IMG/VR virus record: IMGVR_UViG_3300042474_000476
Location: 1 to 49,708 of that record
DNA: 49,708 nucleotides
Origin: a virus
Direction: 5' to 3' (one strand)
Position 1 is the first letter of the stretch. Every line of letters starts with the position of its first letter. The translations under genes and the position numbers were made by a program. Of this stretch, positions 1 to 7,869 are shown piece after piece. The notes under the pieces are model-generated. The model was not told the DNA's origin. It searched no databases and saw nothing but the letters and a program-made list of their open reading frames with translations.

Positions 1-848
1 TTGTTGCTACTATCAACTCAGTACTAGAAGCAGGATTTGATCCTGTGTTTTGTGATGTTGATGCTCAAACTGGCCTAATGGATCTGAATACTATTCCAGT
101 TCCAGCCGATGAACTAGCGGCTATCATGTATGTTAACTTATTTGGTAATGTGCTTAATCAAGAACAGCTGATCACCTATATGGAAATGTTCAGTGAAGAA
201 AAGATTCCTGTTATCGAAGATGCCGCACAAAGTTTTGGTGCTTACTATCGTGGTGTGCCCAGTGGCAAATTGGGTGATGTCAGTTGCTTGAGTTTTGATC
301 CTACAAAGAATCTAAATAATTATGGATCAGGCGGTATGATCCTAACTGATGATCCAGCTATCTGGGAGTTAGTCAATGACTATCATGACAATGGTAAGGG
401 CAATGGTAATATGCAATCTGGCACTAACAGCAAGATGAGTGAAGCAGACTGTGCCCAGATGTTAATTAAATTAAAATACTTTGATCAGTGGCAAGCACGC
501 CGTAAAGAAATCGCAGAATACTACTCAGAAGAACTAGATGGTCTGGTTGGCATTCCACCTGTTGATATGAATGTAGAGCATGCTTGGAGTAAGTTTGTTA
601 TTCATCATCATAGTCGATCGAGTTTATACACTGATCTATTAAACACGGGAGTTGAAACCCGAATTAACTACGAAACACCTTTGCATCAACAGTCAGTGGC
701 ATTTAGTTTTACTTCCTTTGATGACACGGGTATATTAGAAGGTGCTGAAAATTTTAGTCGTACTTGCTTGAGTTTACCAATCTATCCAGAACTAGAAGAC
801 TACGAAATTGAATATGTAGTTGATGCTATCAAACAGAATATCGGCTAG
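1..848 (+). CDS. DegT/DnrJ/EryC1/StrS-family sugar aminotransferase, 5' end cut by window
   Basis: PLP-dependent aminotransferase that would transfer an amino group to a keto-sugar nucleotide in the cytoplasm. The reading frame is open from base 3 (VATINSVLEAGFDPVF precedes the GTG at 45), so the gene starts outside the window; the GTG is not the true start. Family marks are the ATxNAVLxAGxxPVFxDVD-type segment, EDAAQSFGA, and SFDPTKNLNNYGSGG, whose lysine is the expected Schiff-base residue. The C-terminal small domain with LPIYPELED is present, and the gene ends with TAG at 846-848. Only about the N-terminal quarter is missing by comparison with the usual length of about 370 aa. It is the only plus-strand gene at this end and overlaps the convergent gene at 829 by 20 bases. 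Aminotransferases of this family make amino sugars for LPS or capsule; the exact substrate cannot be told. Family assignment is firm. Confidence 0.9.
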   Translation, partial: VATINSVLEAGFDPVFCDVDAQTGLMDLNTIPVPADELAAIMYVNLFGNVLNQEQLITYMEMFSEEKIPVIEDAAQSFGAYYRGVPSGKLGDVSCLSFDPTKNLNNYGSGGMILTDDPAIWELVNDYHDNGKGNGNMQSGTNSKMSEADCAQMLIKLKYFDQWQARRKEIAEYYSEELDGLVGIPPVDMNVEHAWSKFVIHHHSRSSLYTDLLNTGVETRINYETPLHQQSVAFSFTSFDDTGILEGAENFSRTCLSLPIYPELEDYEIEYVVDAIKQNIG

Positions 849-2130
849 CATAATATTCCTGTAACCACGCCCACTCAAAGCTCCGCATTAGCTCCGTATA
901 ATCACCGTTGACCTTATTGTAATACTCAACAGCATCAGCGGCACCTAATAGACTAAATTCAGCATGGTCACCATCTGCCACGGTTAACCACGTATCTAAA
1001 CGGTAACTGCTTTCGACACTGCTGGTTTTAGCTACGTCATCTTTGAGTTTAATCACTTCACGGAAAGCAGTACGCCAAGTTAGTTCTGGTGTGGTGTTGT
1101 AATGAGCAACAGCACTCAGACGAGGAACCACAGCATGTACTTTGCTTAGAGTAAAGTCTAGTCCGGGACTATCTGTAGCTAATACTAATTTCTTGTTGTA
1201 GGCGATAACACCCATGTGGCCATACTCTAATCCATTTACAAGATTACGACTGTGGAATATATAATGCTTGGGTTCTTGTAACCAATCTGGTTGCCAGGAC
1301 CAATCAAAATCTGGTATAACTTCTAATTTAGCAAACACAGCCCAGAACCAAGGAGTTGAACTTAGTTCAGCTGCCGCTTTATATGCGGTACTACGTCCAT
1401 CGACATCTATTACTCGTTTAACTGCTCGCCCACAAGTTTGAGCAAGATGGGTATACCAACGTTCTGCTTCGGGTTCGCCGTTGCTGATGTAGATAATATC
1501 CAGCAAATTAGGTGTCAGATATGCGGTTTTTTGCTTGATAATATAGGGATAATCATAGATTTGAGACACTAAATGTGCCTGAACGTCACGTGGGGCTATA
1601 CTGATACTACCTGCGTCATTGAAACTATAAAAGGCACGGTTGGACCAAAGTGGAGGATGAAAATCTACAGTTTGATTAATCCAAACATAAGGTGTGTTGA
1701 ACTTGTAGTTTTTAAGTTCTGTGGTAATGTCTTCTGTAGTTGTAGTTAATACCGGCCAGGATAATCTAGGTACACCAGGGTAATGCCAATTGACATCCTT
1801 GTACCATTCTAGCATGGCTATGTCCCACTGCTTTTTAAATTCGTCTACGTTGATCAGGAATGTATCACCGAACTTCTCATAGCTACTGTGCCAACAATGT
1901 AATTGATAGGCTTCCCATGGTGGAGAACGATAATCAAAATCAAAGTCTGTGTAGTCACAGCAACTAGCAACGACCCAGATCCAAGGTGTGCGAGCACGAG
2001 CAATACAACGCTTAATCGTATCTAGATGATTATCATAGTAACGAACAACCTTGGCATGTGGGAAACGTTCAGCTAATGTCGCAACATTAGCATCGTGCCC
2101 GCCCATGTCCATGATAAACACATCAAACAC
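829..2130 (-). CDS. Internally duplicated glycosyltransferase-like protein (433 aa)
   Basis: No family was recognised with certainty. The protein has two copies of one module: residues about 1-110 (DVFIMDMGG, then TPWIWVVASCCDY and FDFDYRSP) and residues about 209-315 (DIIYISNGE, then TPWFWAVFAKLEV and DFDWSWQP). The second copy is similar to the 299-aa protein at 14167-15066: both share a YKAAAE/HKAAAD helix and an RNxxNGLxYGxxG segment. That relative carries DGDN, a DxD-type metal and sugar-nucleotide site, while both copies here lack it (VASCCD and VFAKLE). A nucleotide-diphospho-sugar transferase-like fold is inferred, and catalysis may be lost. The start overlaps the kinase gene by 8 bases and the gene is last in the accessory operon. 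It could be an inactive partner subunit. Certainty is high that it is a gene and moderate on the fold. Confidence 0.7.
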   Translation of the reverse strand: MFDVFIMDMGGHDANVATLAERFPHAKVVRYYDNHLDTIKRCIARARTPWIWVVASCCDYTDFDFDYRSPPWEAYQLHCWHSSYEKFGDTFLINVDEFKKQWDIAMLEWYKDVNWHYPGVPRLSWPVLTTTTEDITTELKNYKFNTPYVWINQTVDFHPPLWSNRAFYSFNDAGSISIAPRDVQAHLVSQIYDYPYIIKQKTAYLTPNLLDIIYISNGEPEAERWYTHLAQTCGRAVKRVIDVDGRSTAYKAAAELSSTPWFWAVFAKLEVIPDFDWSWQPDWLQEPKHYIFHSRNLVNGLEYGHMGVIAYNKKLVLATDSPGLDFTLSKVHAVVPRLSAVAHYNTTPELTWRTAFREVIKLKDDVAKTSSVESSYRLDTWLTVADGDHAEFSLLGAADAVEYYNKVNGDYTELMRSFEWAWLQEYYASRYSV

Positions 2131-2551
2131 GTTTATTTCTCGCTATATAGTTAGTCACTACTTTAACTAGTTCAGCATGAGTATTGTTAAACCATTGTTC
2201 AACATGATAGTCAACCTGTGTTGGGGGTTCAAATATGGTATTAGTATCTGCAAATTGGCCTTCTTCAATGGTGTCCATCCAAATAGTATAGTCAGCTTTA
2301 AATATATTTCTTAATTCTTCTGTGGGGCAAATAAAATCTGCTACTACTATTTTACCGGCTAGTTCAATACCATCTGCCAGATACCTCATTCGTTGTGCTT
2401 GTCTTAGACGTCCTTCAGAAGTAAAATCCCAATCATCATATTTTCCTCTAACTTGATCGGCATTGACCCATACTCCGCCAATCAACTCTGCCAATGGTTT
2501 GGCTAAAGTTGACTTACCACTTCCTGGTAATCCCATAATCAATATTTTCAT
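2123..2551 (-). CDS. APS-kinase-like P-loop small-molecule kinase
   Basis: A small cytoplasmic P-loop kinase of the adenylylsulfate kinase type. Residues 7-15 are a Walker A motif, GLPGSGKST. WVNADQVR (about 28-35) matches the APS-kinase substrate segment with the Asp and Arg that contact the nucleotide. VVADFICPTEELR (about 69-81) matches the characteristic S/DFISPxxxxR stretch. At 142 aa it is shorter than bacterial CysC (about 200 aa) and lacks part of the C-terminal region, so true APS kinase activity is uncertain; phosphorylation of another small metabolite or sugar is possible. The start forms an ATGA overlap with the stop of the carbamoyltransferase gene, so the two are probably translationally coupled. 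Phage genomes sometimes carry such kinases in surface-glycan clusters. Confidence 0.8.
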   Translation of the reverse strand: MKILIMGLPGSGKSTLAKPLAELIGGVWVNADQVRGKYDDWDFTSEGRLRQAQRMRYLADGIELAGKIVVADFICPTEELRNIFKADYTIWMDTIEEGQFADTNTIFEPPTQVDYHVEQWFNNTHAELVKVVTNYIARNKRV

Positions 2552-4023
2552 GACAATACCCTTACACCATATAGTTGTTCAAAACGGTCAGCATCTGCAC
2601 GATCATTGACCATGGGTTCGCCACGTATATTTAGACTGGTATTTAACAACATAGGACATCCAGTCCAAGTGTACCATGCTTCTAGTAATTGTCTTATACC
2701 GCTGCCATCTTTTGATACTGTCTGTACCCGACTAGTTTCATCAGCATGCACGATAGCAGGAAATTCTTGTGGACGCAAACACCCAGCCACTGTCTGCATG
2801 TACGGACTAGTCTTCCACCCGCGTGGCATGGCAAAATATTCTTCAGCTAACTCTTCTAAGATAACAGGTGCGAAAGGACGGAACTTCTGGCGACGTTTGA
2901 TTTCATTGACTCGATCTTTTATGTCGGGCCCACGAGGGTCTGCTAATAAACTACGATTACCCAAGGCTCTCGGACCAAATTCAGCACGTCCACTAGCCAC
3001 TCCAACTATTTTATTTGTTACGAGTTCATTGAGGATATCTTTGACTGGATAAGCTCCAGGTATATCAGTGCCAAGGAAAGCCGTGCGCCAATCTAATCTC
3101 TTGCCATAGGTCAGGGCAGCCGCACCAAGACTGCTGCCAGCGTCACCCGGATTTGGCATGATCCAGATATTGTCAAAGTATTCTCCTAACATTTCATTAG
3201 CACTGCAATTGAGAGCACACCCTCCCATGTAGACTAAATTCCTACCATGGCCTATCTGTCGAGCTCGTTCCATGATAGCTTTTAGGCACAGTTCAAATGA
3301 ATACTGCGCACTGGCCGCGATAGTTTCATTGCTGAGTTCCGGCATGTATTCATCACAGCCAAGGTGTAGATTATACTTAAATTCCAATAGGTGTCGATTA
3401 GCAACAAAGTGACTGTGCAAAGGCATAAACTGTGTGCCGTAGGCAGCCATACCCATCAGGATATATTCTTCATCTAGAGGTTTAAGTCCAGCACGTTTGG
3501 TCATGGCTGAATAGAACAGTCCAAGGCTGTGTGGATACTTTTGGCTCCATAGTTTCTCATATCGGGCTTGGCCATCTACGTATTCAGCAGACCAAATACT
3601 GGCTGTGTCCCATTCACCTATGGCATCAATGACAACTACTGTAGCACGATCATATGGACTTGTTTGGAATCCTGCGGCAGCATGGCTGAGATGATGCGGA
3701 TAATAGTCAATTGGTAACTTGTCCAGACCACTCCAAGATGCTACTTCTCTAAGAGTGGTACGCAGAGATCGGAAATTAAATGCTTCTTTATATTGTCCAG
3801 CATAGAGTTGGCGAGTGCGTTTAACCCAAGGGCGTTCGTAGTAGGCAATGCGATCTGGCATGCCGTATTGACTGACACAGTCAGACAGGATCTTGGTGTT
3901 TAATTCACTGTCGTGTTTCTTTTTGCTATAGCGTTCACTGTGTGCGGCAAATAAGATCTTATCATCGCTGATAAGACTTACTCCCGCGTCATGAAACCCA
4001 GCCGAGATGCCTAATATGTTCAT
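2548..4023 (-). CDS. NodU/CmcH/TobZ-family O-carbamoyltransferase
   Basis: Expected to transfer carbamoyl from carbamoyl phosphate, through carbamoyl-adenylate, to a hydroxyl of a sugar or other small molecule in the cytoplasm. It has both family domains. The N-terminal Kae1-like part shows ILGISAGFHDAGVSL (3-17), the metal-binding histidines in PHHLSHAAAGF (109-119), VVIDAIGEWDT (130-140), GGCALNC (about 267) and NPGDAGSSLGAA. The C-terminal YrdC-like part shows GRAEFGPRALGNRSLL, FRPFAPVILEE, TSRVQTV and LLNTSLNIRGEPMV. At 491 aa it is shorter than TobZ or NodU (about 570 aa) but all hallmark motifs are present, so it is probably active. Its 5' end overlaps the upstream SGNH gene by 35 bases and its stop overlaps the kinase start. 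Carbamoylation of a nodulation-factor-like, LPS or glycan sugar is the natural inference. Confidence 0.93.
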   Translation of the reverse strand: MNILGISAGFHDAGVSLISDDKILFAAHSERYSKKKHDSELNTKILSDCVSQYGMPDRIAYYERPWVKRTRQLYAGQYKEAFNFRSLRTTLREVASWSGLDKLPIDYYPHHLSHAAAGFQTSPYDRATVVVIDAIGEWDTASIWSAEYVDGQARYEKLWSQKYPHSLGLFYSAMTKRAGLKPLDEEYILMGMAAYGTQFMPLHSHFVANRHLLEFKYNLHLGCDEYMPELSNETIAASAQYSFELCLKAIMERARQIGHGRNLVYMGGCALNCSANEMLGEYFDNIWIMPNPGDAGSSLGAAALTYGKRLDWRTAFLGTDIPGAYPVKDILNELVTNKIVGVASGRAEFGPRALGNRSLLADPRGPDIKDRVNEIKRRQKFRPFAPVILEELAEEYFAMPRGWKTSPYMQTVAGCLRPQEFPAIVHADETSRVQTVSKDGSGIRQLLEAWYTWTGCPMLLNTSLNIRGEPMVNDRADADRFEQLYGVRVLS

Positions 4024-4645
4024 AGATTTTATCTGCTACTATCGCATGCCCTTGTTCTAAGAAATGTCCATCAGGTCCTTGAGGGGTTCCGTATGTCCAT
4101 TCCATCATGGTTTTATTTGGCCATCCTGGATAGTACATTGGATCAATTTGATTTGCCAATTGAGGAACTAATAATCTCATTTTTTCTCTAGGGGATGTTG
4201 GATCATAACATTCAGTAAATGCGTCCAACATAATGTATTTCTTATTTGTTTGTTTAAGATAATTTTGTAATAAGATAACACGAATTAACTGTTGTGAATA
4301 TAGATATAGATCGTCATGATGTCGATTAATATAGTTTAATAAGTCTCGTCTATATGTTAATTCATCTTTAAAAAGGTTACCTGTACTCCCAGGCCAAATA
4401 TCATATATGCCGTGTTCATCTGCCATTTCAATTCTAGCAAAATGACTCCATGCTACTATAACAATGTCGTAGTCGCTAGCATGTTCGACGGTATTGCGTA
4501 GAATCTTAGTATTACCTGCGCCAGGTTTTCCTAAATTGGTTATTTCGCTATTAAGTTTTTTACCTAAAAGATAAGGCCAAGCAAAATTACGATCTGCTAG
4601 TTCTTCTCCGTAGGTAAAACTGTCACCAACTGCTAATAAACGCAT
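3989..4645 (-). CDS. SGNH/GDSL-hydrolase-like protein (218 aa)
   Basis: An SGNH-fold ester-hydrolase-like protein. Block I is LAVGDSFTYGEEL (4-16) with the candidate nucleophile Ser8. PGAGNTKIL (about 40-48) supplies Gly and Asn of the oxyanion hole. Block V is GPDGHFLEQGH (about 190-200), giving the Asp-x-x-His pair. There is no signal peptide, so it should act inside the cell. Family members remove or transfer acetyl groups on carbohydrates, or hydrolyse lipids and esters. The gene starts with a TAATG junction with the 33-aa mini-gene upstream and its end overlaps the carbamoyltransferase by 35 bases. It is related in plan to the 263-aa protein at 4721, so the operon holds two SGNH proteins. 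The substrate is unknown; sugar O-deacetylation or acyl transfer is only inferred. Confidence 0.75.
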   Translation of the reverse strand: MRLLAVGDSFTYGEELADRNFAWPYLLGKKLNSEITNLGKPGAGNTKILRNTVEHASDYDIVIVAWSHFARIEMADEHGIYDIWPGSTGNLFKDELTYRRDLLNYINRHHDDLYLYSQQLIRVILLQNYLKQTNKKYIMLDAFTECYDPTSPREKMRLLVPQLANQIDPMYYPGWPNKTMMEWTYGTPQGPDGHFLEQGHAIVADKIYEHIRHLGWVS

Positions 4646-4746
4646 TATTTGTAAATGAATGGATCTCTTTTACGTAATTCTTTTAGTTTTTTACGATATT
4701 GAATTTCTAGCTTGATACGATTAATAATGTTTTTTAACCAACTCAT
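4645..4746 (-). CDS. 33-aa basic mini-protein ending in DPFIYK
   Basis: A short gene in the interval between the two SGNH genes. It reads M-SWLKNIINRIKLEIQY and then RKKLKELRKRDPFIYK, a lysine/arginine-rich amphipathic helix with a distinctive C-terminal DPFIYK. A strong ribosome binding site (TAAGGAGA) lies 6 bases before the ATG, inside the end of the 263-aa gene. The stop overlaps the next start as TAATG. The good RBS, the exact fit between neighbours and the low-complexity-free sequence support a real gene. Function is unknown; a nucleic-acid- or membrane-surface-binding helix is possible. I have an impression that short proteins ending this way recur in T4-like marine phages, but that needs a search. 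Confidence 0.72.
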   Translation of the reverse strand: MSWLKNIINRIKLEIQYRKKLKELRKRDPFIYK

Positions 4747-5512
4747 CAAATTTCTCCTTAATTAATTTTACTGCATCTTTATGGGCATCTTCTAAGGGAT
4801 GACCGTCGTGTCCTATACTATACTTATTCTCCACTGCCCATTGGTAAAAGCCTCTTGGTGCTTGGGTTTCATTAGCTTGTGTTCCAACTGGAAAAAAGAA
4901 CCACATCTTCCAATCAATTTGATTATACAAGCAAGATATAGTATCATCTTGCTTGGCAATCGTGTAATTATTTAAGAATCCAGTGTCTGCACAGGTAAAA
5001 AGATGAGGAATATTATTTACTTTTAGATAATTCTGTAGATAAATTATTTCCTTTAAGGTTGAATATGTTTCCCAATACTCCAAAAATCCTACATTGGCAA
5101 AATAACATTTAGCAAATTCACCTATACCGAGTTGATCTGTTTTAATTTTATGTTTATCAACTAATAGATTATTTCCGGCATCATGATCATCGTATTGTTT
5201 TCCAATTGACCATGTATTAATAACTTCCCATCGTTGAGTTTCTTTAATATTAAATCTAAACTCGTATCTATTAGGAAATGTCCAAAATACCATAGCAATT
5301 TGTTTTTTATTTTTATTTTTTTCACAGGTTGTCATAGTCATTCTGGCAATACTATCATTTGCATTTCCGGGATATGCTGCACATTGATATTCAAAATCTT
5401 TAGCAAGTAATGCCGGAAATGTATTCATGCTATACCCAAGAGGACCTCCATGGTGGCTGTCTGCCAACTCACTGCCCCAGATAAAACTATCACCCCCTGC
5501 TACTAAAATCAT
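4721..5512 (-). CDS. SGNH/GDSL-hydrolase-like protein (263 aa)
   Basis: Second SGNH-like protein in the operon. Block I is LVAGGDSFIWGSEL (3-16) with candidate nucleophile Ser9. YPGNANDSI (about 48-56) carries the oxyanion-hole Gly and Asn. The C-terminal HDGHPLEDAHK (about 233-243) holds the Asp-x-x-His type block V with a second His further along. There is a central insertion rich in aromatic residues compared with the 218-aa relative. No signal peptide or membrane segment is seen. The start lies 23 bases inside the upstream 364-aa gene, and the last 26 bases overlap the 33-aa mini-gene. A role in de-esterifying or acylating the same compound handled by neighbouring enzymes is inferred from context only. 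Confidence 0.75.
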   Translation of the reverse strand: MILVAGGDSFIWGSELADSHHGGPLGYSMNTFPALLAKDFEYQCAAYPGNANDSIARMTMTTCEKNKNKKQIAMVFWTFPNRYEFRFNIKETQRWEVINTWSIGKQYDDHDAGNNLLVDKHKIKTDQLGIGEFAKCYFANVGFLEYWETYSTLKEIIYLQNYLKVNNIPHLFTCADTGFLNNYTIAKQDDTISCLYNQIDWKMWFFFPVGTQANETQAPRGFYQWAVENKYSIGHDGHPLEDAHKDAVKLIKEKFDELVKKHY

Positions 5513-6584
5513 ATCCTGGCTTCATCATGTTAATTTGTTGTTGTTTATAATCTGCATCAGTCCAGCAATAATCAAATGTGTTTTTTATTCCATCCACTTC
5601 TATACTGTAGATATCTAGGTGTTGTTCTAACTGATCCCATATTTCTTGATAATTTGAAGTTTCAAAACTACGGTGTAGATCAACTTGTCCTATAGGCAAA
5701 TATCCTAAACTTAAACTAGGATCTTTTGGGTCGCGATCGTTATCTATCAGCCATTGTCTGAACTGATCCTGCTCTTCGTTGTGCCAGGGATTATTCCCAC
5801 CATAGACAATATCGTTGGCCCATTCTATATCAAATTCTCCGCTGTAATACTTTAATTCTGTGATAGCATCACAAACTGTATCGGTCAGTTTGAGAGCACC
5901 TTCATCACGAAATACTTCATACAGTGTTTTACCAATCTGTGTCCAATGCATATATACTCCGCCAAACACACGATCATATCCATTGACTTTAAATCCTTGC
6001 CTATGCTCATCTGTTAAATCATACCGACGAGTATTTAAAAATGTGGTAATTTGACTAGGTCTGACCCAATATGGTAATGTTACTACTTTTCGTTGACTTA
6101 GTATTAAGTTTTCCATTTCATGGCAAAGTGTATTCAATTCACGTATAGCATATTTGGTAGTGTAGTCAGCACGTTTATAATAATCACTAAGCCCCCACAC
6201 CGTGCCTTGCAAATGCTCGAAATGGTTGTGTAATCGATTTAATATCTCATGGTTAGGGCCATTCGAATCATAATCTGTAGCTACGATATTTTCGGGGGTA
6301 AAATACTCTTCAATCTGATAATCAGGAAAAAAATCATTTATTACGGTTATCGCCTGATTCACTTCATTACATAAAAACGGTAAAGATCTGGCTGTTTTAG
6401 GAAATCCCATGAAGCAGAAATTCTTTTCTAATAGATTACCTGATTCTAATAAAGATTTTAATGCCGATATCCAATCCTGGGCCAATTGGGTATTGTTAGG
6501 CGCAATGTAATAGTCTAATAGATCTGTATGATCTAAAGGATTACGCAGGGTTACCTTAACAGTTGATTGATTGATACCACTCAT
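5490..6584 (-). CDS. Unrecognised 364-aa protein linked to the radical SAM array
   Basis: Not recognised. It is a soluble, acidic, aromatic-rich protein without signal peptide, membrane segment or clear catalytic motif. Visible features are an N-terminal segment with FCMGFPKTARSLPFLCNEVN (about 56-75), a central GFKVNGYDRVFGGVYMHW (about 194-211) and a C-terminal SLSLGYLPIGQVDLHRSF (about 294-311). Histidine, aspartate and tyrosine are frequent, but no repeated metal-binding pattern stands out. The start overlaps the last radical SAM gene by 29 bases and the end overlaps an SGNH gene by 23 bases, so it is made from the same mRNA. It may be a partner or accessory protein of the radical SAM enzymes, or another enzyme of the same pathway. 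No function is proposed. Confidence 0.6.
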   Translation of the reverse strand: MSGINQSTVKVTLRNPLDHTDLLDYYIAPNNTQLAQDWISALKSLLESGNLLEKNFCFMGFPKTARSLPFLCNEVNQAITVINDFFPDYQIEEYFTPENIVATDYDSNGPNHEILNRLHNHFEHLQGTVWGLSDYYKRADYTTKYAIRELNTLCHEMENLILSQRKVVTLPYWVRPSQITTFLNTRRYDLTDEHRQGFKVNGYDRVFGGVYMHWTQIGKTLYEVFRDEGALKLTDTVCDAITELKYYSGEFDIEWANDIVYGGNNPWHNEEQDQFRQWLIDNDRDPKDPSLSLGYLPIGQVDLHRSFETSNYQEIWDQLEQHLDIYSIEVDGIKNTFDYCWTDADYKQQQINMMKPGYDFSSRG

Positions 6585-7869
6585 ACACTTCTCGTCTTTC
6601 CAGTAAAATGTCAGCCAAAGTTAAACTATCTTGGCGGATACTCTCTAATTGTAGCACACGACGTTTGCCTTCTGCAAGAGCTGTTTGCCAAGTATCTGGA
6701 TATTGTTCCTGGAAGGTTGGGCGTAGTTTAAGCTGGATTAGTATGTCCCTTAACGAGCTATTTTGCAGGTGACCTGCAGGGTCTTGGCTAACCAATAGTT
6801 CATCTATCCAAGGATGTAATATCTCTTTGGGTAGGGCTAAAGGCGACATGATAATATCCGGGCTAAAACTAAAGACAACTTTGGCAAGTATGTCTACGCC
6901 CAATTCTGTAGCTAACTTCTCAATATTACGAAGTTCAAACATACCCGGCAGGGTAAGTGTAAAGTCTATTCGTGCTTGTCTACGGTGAGTAGAGATTCCC
7001 ACAACTTCCTGAAAGTTTGCAAGCCACGACGCATAGTCGAGACCTGTGCGGATATATTCTCCAATTGCTCCCGTGCCATCGAGGCTTGCACAGATCTGCC
7101 AGTCACGTAGCCTAGACAAAATATCAGTGCAGAGATTGATGCCGCGATAATTGATGCGACTAAGATTAGTGTTGTATCTAGCGTAAACATTTGGTCCATC
7201 TCCCAGTTCAACAATGCGGTGCATGTATCGCCAATGTTGTTCATACATCAGGGGCTCTCCGCCTACCCAATATACTTCCTCGATTCGATGTTCCTCCACT
7301 GCGGCAGCGAACTCTTGCTCTATTACAGAGCTTTGGAACTTTTCAATTTCGCTTTTAACTTCCGGACGCATCCAATTATTCTTTGGATTATCCCAATTGA
7401 TCATGTCGTGTTGTCTCTGTTCAGTTTCCCATGCACTAGACAACATGTCACCACACATGCGACACTTAAAGTTACAGAGATTACTAAAGCGGTAATCCCA
7501 ACTTACAGGCCGCATAGTTGTTGAACCATGCTCGTCTGTAGTGTCCCATATACTCATATACTTATGGCCGAACATCTGATTAAAATAACTACGGTAAACG
7601 TCTGTGTTAAGTAGTTTATCATTGCACACTTCACATTCAGGTAAGATTTCTCCTGCCATCATACGACGACGCACTGATTTCATATGATCGCTGTTCCAAT
7701 GTTCTTCTAAGGTAATAGGAATATACGTGCCTGTGCCACTAGCAGTATCTATATACTGTTCAAAGTTCTGTGCAGGCTCGCGGCTAGCACAGCACATACG
7801 ACGTTCAGTCTGAGGACTTAGGTATGTATGTACCCAAGGTGCTAGACAAAGTGTCTTAGGTTTTTCCAT
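6556..7869 (-). CDS. Radical SAM protein with N-terminal twitch/SPASM-like Cys module (array member 6)
   Basis: Radical S-adenosylmethionine enzyme. The 4Fe-4S site is CNFKCRMC (132-139, CxxxCxxC) and the SAM-binding GGEP motif lies in YWVGGEPLM. Before it is a cysteine module with CLAPW (Cys8), a CC pair (26-27) and CEVC (79-82). That pattern resembles a twitch/SPASM auxiliary-cluster domain, which in many families sits at the C-terminus but is N-terminal here. At 437 aa the remaining C-terminal half is a partial TIM barrel with a helical tail. It is the last of six consecutive radical SAM genes, overlapping the previous one by 14 bases. Such enzymes generate a deoxyadenosyl radical to modify peptides, sugars or other substrates; the substrate here is unknown. 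The family call is firm. Confidence 0.92.
   Translation of the reverse strand: MEKPKTLCLAPWVHTYLSPQTERRMCCASREPAQNFEQYIDTASGTGTYIPITLEEHWNSDHMKSVRRRMMAGEILPECEVCNDKLLNTDVYRSYFNQMFGHKYMSIWDTTDEHGSTTMRPVSWDYRFSNLCNFKCRMCGDMLSSAWETEQRQHDMINWDNPKNNWMRPEVKSEIEKFQSSVIEQEFAAAVEEHRIEEVYWVGGEPLMYEQHWRYMHRIVELGDGPNVYARYNTNLSRINYRGINLCTDILSRLRDWQICASLDGTGAIGEYIRTGLDYASWLANFQEVVGISTHRRQARIDFTLTLPGMFELRNIEKLATELGVDILAKVVFSFSPDIIMSPLALPKEILHPWIDELLVSQDPAGHLQNSSLRDILIQLKLRPTFQEQYPDTWQTALAEGKRRVLQLESIRQDSLTLADILLERREVYEWYQSINC

Noticed and set aside
2606-3052. 148-aa open frame on the plus strand
   Set aside because: It lies wholly inside the carbamoyltransferase gene on the other strand, has no ribosome site and shows no recognisable protein.
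6966-7244. 92-aa minus-strand frame with a hydrophobic segment resembling a membrane helix
   Set aside because: It is out of frame inside a well-supported radical SAM gene and has no ribosome site.
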